Source of the DNA: Burkholderiales bacterium
GTDB taxonomy: Bacteria; Pseudomonadota; Gammaproteobacteria; Burkholderiales; SG8-41
DNA: 64,000 nt
Direction: 5' to 3'
NCBI GenBank assembly: GCA_036262035.1
Contig: DATAJS010000031.1
Span: 310,001 to 374,000 of the forward strand
Shown here piece after piece: positions 58,161-64,000 of this stretch; positions within the stretch are counted from its first letter, which is position 1; each line of letters starts with the position of its first letter. The position numbers were made by a program, and so were the translations under genes. The notes under the pieces were generated by a model. That model was not told where the DNA came from. It searched no databases and saw nothing but the letters and a program-made list of their open reading frames with translations.

Positions 58161-59518
58161 ACAACGCCGTCCTCGCCCTCGCGCGAGCGCTGCTCGCGCT
58201 GGTCGTGATGCACGCGGCCGCGCATGCCGCCGCCCCCGGCGGCCTGCCGACGCTCGCGCCGCTGGTCAACCAGGTGACGCCCGCGGTCGTGAACATCTCG
58301 GTGGTCACGCGCGCGCCGATGGAGGACAACCCGCTCTTTCGCGACCCGTTCTTCAGGCGCTTCTTCAACCTGCCCGAGCGGCCGCAGCGCAGGGAGCAGG
58401 CCGCGGGCTCCGGCGTCATCGTCGACGCCGCCAACGGTTACGTGCTCACCAACAACCACGTCGTCAAGGACGCCGAGCAGGTCACGGTGACGCTGAAGGA
58501 CCGCAGGCAGTTCCAGGCGAGGCTCGTCGGCACCGATCCCGGCACCGACGTCGCGGTGCTGCAGATCGAAGCGCGCGAGCTCACCGCGCTCAGGTTCGGC
58601 GATTCCGACCAGCTCCAGGTCGGCGACTACGTGATCGCGATCGGCAACCCGTTCGGCATCGGGCAGACGGTGACCTCGGGCATCGTGAGCGCGCTCGGCC
58701 GCAGCGGGCTGTCGCCGGAAGGGTTCGAGGACTTCATCCAGACCGACGCCTCGATCAATCCGGGCAACTCGGGGGGCGCGCTGGTGAACCTGCGCGGCGA
58801 GCTCATCGGCATCAACACCGCGATCCTCGGCCCGAGCGGCGGCAACGTCGGTATCGGCTTCGCGGTGCCGTCGAACATGGCGCGCGCGGTGCTCACGCAG
58901 ATCGTGAAGTTCGGCGAGGTGCGGCGCGGCCGGCTCGGCGTCGACATGATCGACCTCAACCCGGAGATCGCCAAGCGCCTCGGCGTCTCCACGCTCGAAG
59001 GCGTAGGCGTCGCGGCGGTGCAGCCGGGATCGCCCGCCGAGAAGGCCGGGCTGCGCGAGCGCGACGTCATCGTCGCGATGAACGGCCGCGCGCTGCACGG
59101 CGCGGCGGAGCTCCGCGCCAGGCTCGCGCTGACGCCGATCGGCGAAGAAATCGACCTGCGCGTGCTGCGGGGCGGGCAGACGCTGAACGTGCGCGTCCGC
59201 ATCGCGGCGGTCCAGCAGGTGAGCGGCGGCGAAGGCCAGACCATCGCGGCGCCGCAGCTCGCCGGCATGCGGGTGGTCGAGATCGAGCGCGGCAGCCCGC
59301 TGTACCAGCGCATCCCGGGCGCCCTGGTCGTCGCGTCGGTCGCGGAAGGCAGCGCGGCGTGGCAGGCGGGGCTGCGCGCCGGCGACATCATCTACGCCGT
59401 CAACCGAAGGCGCATCCGCACCGTTGCGGAATTTGTGGCCGCGCTGCGTACGGTCGAACGAGGCTACGTGCTTGCGCTCGTTCGCGGCGATTTCAATCTT
59501 TCCATCGTCATACGCTAG
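58157..59518 (+). CDS. Periplasmic serine endoprotease, DegQ/DegP family
   Basis: 453 aa from GTG 58157. Signal peptide (A-V-L-A-L-A-R-A-L-L-A-L-V-V-M-H-A-A), trypsin-like domain with triad H101 (T-N-N-H-V-V), D131 (G-T-D-V-A-V) and S205 (P-G-N-S-G-G-A), then two PDZ domains (about 270-360 and 375-453). Short Q-linker, so closer to DegQ than DegP. GTGA overlap with the upstream gene means translational coupling to a membrane aminopropyltransferase-like protein, an uncommon pairing. Confidence 0.93.
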   Translation: MNNAVLALARALLALVVMHAAAHAAAPGGLPTLAPLVNQVTPAVVNISVVTRAPMEDNPLFRDPFFRRFFNLPERPQRREQAAGSGVIVDAANGYVLTNNHVVKDAEQVTVTLKDRRQFQARLVGTDPGTDVAVLQIEARELTALRFGDSDQLQVGDYVIAIGNPFGIGQTVTSGIVSALGRSGLSPEGFEDFIQTDASINPGNSGGALVNLRGELIGINTAILGPSGGNVGIGFAVPSNMARAVLTQIVKFGEVRRGRLGVDMIDLNPEIAKRLGVSTLEGVGVAAVQPGSPAEKAGLRERDVIVAMNGRALHGAAELRARLALTPIGEEIDLRVLRGGQTLNVRVRIAAVQQVSGGEGQTIAAPQLAGMRVVEIERGSPLYQRIPGALVVASVAEGSAAWQAGLRAGDIIYAVNRRRIRTVAEFVAALRTVERGYVLALVRGDFNLSIVIR

Positions 59519-59667
59519 CCGCGGGCACGGGCGTTGCTGTAAGGCGTGTGGAGCATCCGGCGAAAAAGCCGGATCCCCGTTTATTTGTAACCGGTTGTAA
59601 CGTTGTGCGGCGGCGGCGCTACGGGCGCTGTCATACCAATAACAGATGCAGGATCAAGGAGAAGATC

Positions 59668-60090
59668 ATGTCGTACGGAAAGCTGAATCTGGTTGCCGCG
59701 GCGCTGGCGCTGGCATTTGCGGGTCCGGTTCTTGCCGCAGATTCCATGTCGAAAGACCAGGTGAAGGCTGAAAAGGAGCGGATCGCGTCCGAAGCCAAGG
59801 CGAACAAGGAAAAGTGCAAGGACCTGAAGGCCAACGCGAAGGACATCTGCATGGCGGAAGCCAAGGGCGCGGAGAAAGTCGCCAAGGCCGAGCTCGAAGC
59901 CAAGCAGAAGGACACGCCGAAGAATCAGCAGAAAGTCGCTGAGGCGAAAGCGGATGCGGATTACGGCGTCGCGAAGGAAAAGTGCGACGACATGAAAGGC
60001 AAGGAAAAGGACCAGTGCCAGAAGGACGCTAAAGCGGCACGCGACGCGGCGAAGAAAGCCGCGAAAGGCGAAGCGCCCAAGAAAGGCTAG
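59668..60090 (+). CDS. Exported Lys/Ala-rich helical protein
   Basis: 140 aa from ATG 59668 (AAGGAGAAG upstream). Signal peptide (L-N-L-V-A-A-A-L-A-L-A-F-A-G-P-V-L-A-A-D) followed by a charged, helix-forming region of Lys/Ala/Glu with four regularly spaced cysteines (K-C-K-D-L, I-C-M-A, K-C-D-D-M, Q-C-Q-K-D). The two halves look like an internal repeat (D-L-K-A-N-A-K-D-I-C / D-M-K-G-K-E-K-D-Q-C). Probably two disulfide-linked helical hairpins in the periplasm; function unknown. Confidence 0.75.
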   Translation: MSYGKLNLVAAALALAFAGPVLAADSMSKDQVKAEKERIASEAKANKEKCKDLKANAKDICMAEAKGAEKVAKAELEAKQKDTPKNQQKVAEAKADADYGVAKEKCDDMKGKEKDQCQKDAKAARDAAKKAAKGEAPKKG

Positions 60091-60220
60091 CAGGACAGAC
60101 AGGGGTTGATCAGACGGCTGCCGCCCGTGACCGCGGGCGGGAGCGGTTTGGACGACGCTGGAAACGGCGTGAGGATCGGAGAGGCTCGCTTCCCCTTTTT
60201 AGCGAAACGAGGAGTACACC

Positions 60221-60442
60221 ATGAAACGGTTCTTGGCAGTGGCAGTGGCAGCGGGTGCGCTCGCGACGCTCACGGCGTGCGATAGCGTTCCCCTTTCGAA
60301 GCAGACGCAGGGTGCGGCGATCGGCGCGGTCGGCGGTGCAGTGGCCGGCAGCGCGATCAGCGGCGGCAGCGCGCTCGGCACGGTGGGCGGTGCGGTCGCC
60401 GGCGGCGTGGTCGGTTCGGAAGTCGGGAAGCGCCAGCGCTGA
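60221..60442 (+). CDS. Small lipoprotein with glycine-zipper 2TM domain
   Basis: 73 aa. Lipoprotein signal with lipobox T-L-T-A-C20, then a glycine-zipper region (G-A-A-I-G-A-V-G-G-A-V-A-G and G-T-V-G-G-A-V-A-G-G-V-V-G) as in SlyB/OsmB-type outer-membrane lipoproteins. ATG 60221 has AACGAGGAG upstream. Likely envelope-stress related, judged from family resemblance. A terminator follows. Confidence 0.85.
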   Translation: MKRFLAVAVAAGALATLTACDSVPLSKQTQGAAIGAVGGAVAGSAISGGSALGTVGGAVAGGVVGSEVGKRQR

Positions 60443-60466
60443 CCTGCGGGACGTTGCAGCAACGTG

Positions 60467-60497
60467 AAGGGCGCTCTTCGGAGCGCCCTTTTCTTTT
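60467..60497 (+). terminator. Intrinsic terminator after the glycine-zipper lipoprotein gene
   Basis: 10-bp stem AAGGGCGCTC (60467-60476) / GAGCGCCCTT (60481-60490) with loop TTCG and TTCTTTT after it. Confidence 0.8.
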
Positions 60498-60500
60498 GCG

Positions 60501-61664
60501 TTACGCCGCAGGCACCGCGATGCGCGCCCGCCGCATCATCGCGCCGCCGGCGACCAGCATCGCCGAGTTGGTGATGAACACGGGGTAATAGCCGAAGGCG
60601 GTTCCGAGGCTGCCGAAGAGCACCGGGATGATGAGGTGCGTCACGTTGTTCGCGGTGACGCGCAGGCCCGCGGCTTCGGCCTGACGGCCCGGTGGCGACA
60701 GCGCGTAGATGAGCGACATCGACATCGGCTGGCCGCAGCCGACGCCGAGCCCCAGCAGGAACGCGACACTCCCCAGTACGTAAGGGTTCTCGAAGAACGG
60801 AAACAGCACGAACGCGACCGCGGCGATGAAGATACCCCCGGTGAGCACCTGAGCTTCACTGTAGCGCTTCGCCAACCCCGGCAGCAGGAAGCGGATGGTG
60901 AACGTCGCGATGGCGAAGACGCCGAGCACGACGCCGATCGCCGAGGCCGACAGCCCGATCGAGTGGCCGTAGACCGGGAAATAGAACTGAAAAAGATCCC
61001 ACGCCGAGGAGATGATGCCGCTCGCGATGAAGGTGTTGCGCAGCGGCCGGATGCGCCACAGCTCGAACGCGCTGCGCGTGCCCTCGATCCTGCCGCGATT
61101 GCGGGGCTTCGGCAGGAACGTGGGTTTGAGCCACAGCAGGAGCACCGGGATCACCGGGAACGCCGACAGGCACCAGAACGCCGCTTTGTACCCCAGATGG
61201 TCGATCGCGAGGCCCGCGACGAACGGTCCGGTGAAGCTCGCGGCGGAGAACCCCATGCCGACCAGCGCGAAGTTGCTCGAGCGATTCTTGCCGCCGCCGA
61301 TGCCGCCGGCGATGCCCTGCACGGTGATGAAGAAGAAGTGAAACGTCGAGCCGAGCACCAGCGCCGAGGCGTACAGCGTGACGAGCGAGGGAAAGAGTGG
61401 CGGCAGCACGAGGCCGACGATCACGCCCAAGGTGCCGATCAGCATCGGCAGGCGCGGGCCGACGCGATCGGCGAGGCGTCCCACGTAGACCGCGAGCATC
61501 AACGGGAAGACGGCGTACAGCGCCATCAGTACGCCGATCGTGATCTGGCTCGCGCCGAGCTCCAGCGCGAACAGCGAGAGACCGACGCGGCTGCCGCCGA
61601 AGCCGGAGTGGCTGAGCCAGCACAGCAGGACGATGACGTAGATGCGCTTGTCGGCCCGGGTCAC
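60501..61664 (-). CDS. Major facilitator superfamily transporter
   Basis: 387 aa with 12 hydrophobic segments. The loop 2-3 motif is G-R-L-A-D-R-V-G-P-R (about 62-71), the MFS signature. It begins 4 bp after the egtD stop on the same strand, so the two are cotranscribed; export or uptake of ergothioneine or its precursor hercynine is a reasonable guess, with no direct evidence. N-terminus has no signal peptide, as usual for MFS proteins. Confidence 0.88.
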   Translation of the reverse strand: MTRADKRIYVIVLLCWLSHSGFGGSRVGLSLFALELGASQITIGVLMALYAVFPLMLAVYVGRLADRVGPRLPMLIGTLGVIVGLVLPPLFPSLVTLYASALVLGSTFHFFFITVQGIAGGIGGGKNRSSNFALVGMGFSAASFTGPFVAGLAIDHLGYKAAFWCLSAFPVIPVLLLWLKPTFLPKPRNRGRIEGTRSAFELWRIRPLRNTFIASGIISSAWDLFQFYFPVYGHSIGLSASAIGVVLGVFAIATFTIRFLLPGLAKRYSEAQVLTGGIFIAAVAFVLFPFFENPYVLGSVAFLLGLGVGCGQPMSMSLIYALSPPGRQAEAAGLRVTANNVTHLIIPVLFGSLGTAFGYYPVFITNSAMLVAGGAMMRRARIAVPAA

Positions 61665-61668
61665 CGCA

Positions 61669-62640
61669 TCACGCCGGCACGGTCAGGTAGTGGATGGAGA
61701 ACAGGCGCTGCGGGTCGACCCAGCAGTGCACGGCCTCGAACCCTGCGCGAGCGGCGAGCGTCTGGAAATCCTCCACCGAGTACTTGTACGAGTTTTCGGT
61801 GTGTATCGTCTCGCCGTCGCGAAAGTCGAAAGCGCGTCCGTCGACGTGCACCCGCTGCGCCCCGCGGCTGACCAGGTGCATCTCGATGCGGCCCTCGCGC
61901 TCGTCGTAGTGCGCGCGGTGCTCGAAGCGGTCGAGATCGAAATCGGCATGCAGCTCGCGGTTGATGCGCGCCAGCACGTTGAGATCGAAAGCCGCAGTCA
62001 CCCCCTGCGCATCGTTGTACGCCGCGTGCAGGCGCGCGGGATCCTTCTTCAGGTCGACGCCGACGAGCATCGCGCCGCCGCGCCCGGCGACCTGCCGCGC
62101 GTTGCGCAGGAACGCGAGCGCGTCGGCCGGATCGAAGTTGCCGATCGTCGAGCCCGGGAAGAACACCACGCGGCGGCTCACGTCGTCCATCGCGATCTCG
62201 TCCAGCGGCAGCTCACGCGTGTAGTCCGCGCACAGGGCGATCACTCTCACGCTCGGAAACTCGCGCGCCAGCGCGGTCCCGGCTTCGCGCAACTGCTCGC
62301 CCGAGATGTCGACCGCGACGTACACGTGCGGCTGGAGCGCGCGCACCACGAGCCGCGTCTTGCGGCCCGAGCCGCTGCCGTATTCGACGATGGCGCTTCC
62401 GGCGCCTATGCGCTGCGCGATGTCGGGGGCGGAGCGTTCGAGCATGGCGAGCTCGGTGCGCGTCGGGTAGTACTCAGGGAGCTCGCAGATCGCGTCGAAG
62501 AGCTGTGCCCCGCGCTCGTCGTAGAAGTACTTCGGCGGCAGCGTCTTCTGCGCCGCGGAGAGTCCTTTGACGACGTCGTCGAGAAAGGAGCCCGTGCCGG
62601 GCTTGAGGTCACGAAATTCGAACTGCGCGCTCGACGGCAT
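61669..62640 (-). CDS. egtD: L-histidine N-alpha-methyltransferase
   Basis: 323 aa SAM-dependent enzyme that trimethylates histidine to hercynine, the first step of ergothioneine synthesis. E-Y-G-S-G-S-G-R-K-T is the SAM-binding loop; the K-Y-F-Y-D-E-R-G-A-Q-L-F-D start of the domain and F-F-P-G-S-T-I-G-N-F-D are specific to EgtD. ATG 62640 (M-P-S-S-A-Q-F) is taken; a TTG at 62676 would add 12 residues. No egtB sulfoxide synthase is next to it. Cotranscribed with an MFS gene. Confidence 0.92.
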   Translation of the reverse strand: MPSSAQFEFRDLKPGTGSFLDDVVKGLSAAQKTLPPKYFYDERGAQLFDAICELPEYYPTRTELAMLERSAPDIAQRIGAGSAIVEYGSGSGRKTRLVVRALQPHVYVAVDISGEQLREAGTALAREFPSVRVIALCADYTRELPLDEIAMDDVSRRVVFFPGSTIGNFDPADALAFLRNARQVAGRGGAMLVGVDLKKDPARLHAAYNDAQGVTAAFDLNVLARINRELHADFDLDRFEHRAHYDEREGRIEMHLVSRGAQRVHVDGRAFDFRDGETIHTENSYKYSVEDFQTLAARAGFEAVHCWVDPQRLFSIHYLTVPA

Positions 62641-62720
62641 CGGGTCGGCCCGGAAAGGTTTGCTCAGGACGCACAAGAGCGCGCGACGCAGTCAGCGCTC
62701 GAGGCTCGACGTTCGGCGGT

Positions 62721-63731
62721 TCAGCCGGGAGAGGGACGAGCGAGCTGCACCTCGACCCACTTCTTGATGCGGTTTGCGTCGGCGATCCGGGTGTACTTGC
62801 CCCAGGAATCGAGCAGCACGATGATGATCGGCGTCGCCGCGATGCGCGCCTGCATCACCAGGCAGCGGCCCGCTTCCTGGATGTAGCCGGTCTTGGAGAC
62901 GTCGATCTGCCAGTCGTCGCTGCGCACCAGCCCGTTCGAGTTGCGGAACTGCAGGGTTCGGCCGCTGTTCGACTGCACCGCGTGCTCGGTGTCGGTGGTG
63001 TAGCGCTGGATCAGGGGATAGCGGTATGCCGCGGTGACCATCTTCGCCAGGTCCTCGGCGTTCGACACGTTCCCCTGATTGAGGCCCGTGCTGTCGAGAA
63101 AGTGGGTGCTGTTCATGCCGAGCTCGACCGCCTTGCGGTTCATCGCCTCGATGAAAGCCGGTTGTCCGCCCGGATACGCGCGCGAAAGCGCGGATGCCGC
63201 GCGGTTTTCGGAGGCCATCAGCGCGAGATGCAGCAGGTCGTCGCGCGACAGCATGGTCCCGACTCTGAGGCGCGAGCTCGTGTGCTTGAGCGCGTCGACG
63301 TCGTCGTCGGTGATGGCGATCAGCTCGTTGAGCTCGAGCTTGGCATCGAGCACGACCATCGCGGTCATGAGCTTGGTGATCGATGCGATCGGCTGGACGC
63401 TGCTGATGTTCTTCGCATACAGCGTGCGCCCTGCCGTGGCGTCGATCACGTAGGCCGCCGCCGACCGCAGCTCGGGCTCGGCGCCGTTGTCGTGGACTGC
63501 GGGCAGCAGATGGACGGGGTGGGGGCGCGGTTTGGGTGCGGGTGCCGCGGCTTTGACCCGCGGCTTGGCGGCGCGCGCCTGGGAGCGCGCGGCGGCCGCC
63601 TTGGCCTGGGACTTGGACTGGGGCTTGGCCTGGTGGGCCTTCTTGCTCGATTTCTGGGACGTCTGGGGGGCCGCCCACGCCGCGCCGTGCAACGCAAACA
63701 CCGCGACGAGCGCCATGACGAAGCCCTTCAC
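62721..63731 (-). CDS. pbpG: D-alanyl-D-alanine endopeptidase, PBP7/PbpG-like
   Basis: 336 aa periplasmic serine peptidase of family S11 that cuts peptidoglycan cross-links. Motifs S-I-T-K (SxxK), S-E-N (SxN) and K-T-G. Start GTG 63731 with AGGAGAG 5-6 nt upstream gives a signal peptide (F-V-M-A-L-V-A-V-F-A-L-H-G-A-A-W-A-A); ATG 63716 would truncate it. After the signal is a 60-residue Lys/Ala/Gln/Pro-rich linker of low complexity before the catalytic domain. No C-terminal PBP5-type anchor domain, consistent with PBP7. Confidence 0.9.
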   Translation of the reverse strand: MKGFVMALVAVFALHGAAWAAPQTSQKSSKKAHQAKPQSKSQAKAAAARSQARAAKPRVKAAAPAPKPRPHPVHLLPAVHDNGAEPELRSAAAYVIDATAGRTLYAKNISSVQPIASITKLMTAMVVLDAKLELNELIAITDDDVDALKHTSSRLRVGTMLSRDDLLHLALMASENRAASALSRAYPGGQPAFIEAMNRKAVELGMNSTHFLDSTGLNQGNVSNAEDLAKMVTAAYRYPLIQRYTTDTEHAVQSNSGRTLQFRNSNGLVRSDDWQIDVSKTGYIQEAGRCLVMQARIAATPIIIVLLDSWGKYTRIADANRIKKWVEVQLARPSPG

Positions 63732-63884
63732 CGAACTCTCCTCTCCCGTGCTGCGCCCAGGTGCGCGTCGAAGCAATAATCTTCGCGAAAATACAGGCTT
63801 AACCAACACATTTCAAGAGCTTTTTCAGCATCACCAGCAACGCGTTCCGCCGGCGCTGCGCCGACGAGAAAAGTCACGGGGGCT

Positions 63885-63926
63885 AAAAAAAACCCCGCTC
63901 GGGACAGTGTGGGATGCCCCGGCGGG
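63885..63926 (-). terminator. Leftward intrinsic terminator for a gene beyond the right edge
   Basis: Nine paired bases: CCCGC (63894-63898) with GCGGG (63922-63926) and CGGG (63900-63903) with CCCG (63918-63921), one bulged T, 14-nt loop. Read leftwards it runs into eight T (63885-63892). The remaining 63927-64000 shows no recognisable gene start or end. Confidence 0.7.
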
Positions 63927-64000
63927 ATTGAAAGAGGCCATGCAACTACCCGCTCAGCACAGGTCGTTGCAACTGCCAGGCCTCCGAGGAGGAAAGACTG

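Overview
High-GC, gene-dense chromosome of a betaproteobacterium, probably an uncultured member of the Burkholderiales. Three things point there: the housekeeping neighbourhoods (ileS-ribF, cysI-DUF934-cobA, icd-csp-clpS-clpA, xseB-ispA-dxs), a proteasome-like protease of the type described from Betaproteobacteria, and four Bug-type periplasmic solute receptors. No integrase, transposase or CRISPR array was seen.

Layout. 1-8384: ileS (partial), ribF, a sulfite-reduction operon (cysI, DUF934, cobA) read away from cysB, a TlpA-like thioredoxin, murJ and rpsT. 8524-12016: arginine biosynthesis (argD, argF, argG). 12177-14920: a proteasome-like Thr protease, yajQ, a class I amidotransferase, a retropepsin-like aspartic protease and a small membrane protein, several with overlapping ends. 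14977-19938: ribBA, folE, dxs, ispA and xseB on the minus strand. 20292-25031: Rieske oxygenase, sulfurtransferase, small membrane proteins and a flavocytochrome c sulfide dehydrogenase pair. 25118-33429: clpA, clpS, a cold-shock gene with a structured leader, monomeric isocitrate dehydrogenase, malate synthase, rluE and a Lys-rich exported peptide.

33545-41173 is the most interesting part. After mnmA and a GST lies a gene (35429-36202) whose reading frame is crossed by a UGA exactly where a glutaredoxin has its first active-site Cys (UGA-S-S-C). A perfect 8-bp hairpin follows 15 nt after the UGA. Immediately downstream are selA, selB, a thioredoxin-reductase-like gene, a small ORF and a 95-nt tRNA-Sec (anticodon TCA). 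The gene therefore reads as a selenoprotein, a selenoglutaredoxin fused to a DinB-like four-helix metal-binding domain, sitting beside its own decoding machinery. Only selD is not in the window.

41189-56088, directly after selC, is a catabolic accessory region: an AtuA-like DUF1446/DUF4387 pair, two MmgE/PrpD proteins around a TcuA-like flavoprotein, four Bug receptors with no permease, an amidohydrolase, an N-acyl-D-amino-acid deacylase and an N-carbamoyl-amino-acid hydrolase. Two palindromic repeat elements lie in it, one of which supplies the end of a coding region. 56145-63731: a membrane-anchored spermidine-synthase-like protein translationally coupled to a DegQ-type protease, two small envelope proteins, an MFS transporter with egtD, and a PBP7-like endopeptidase. 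A strong leftward terminator near 63900 belongs to a gene beyond the right edge.
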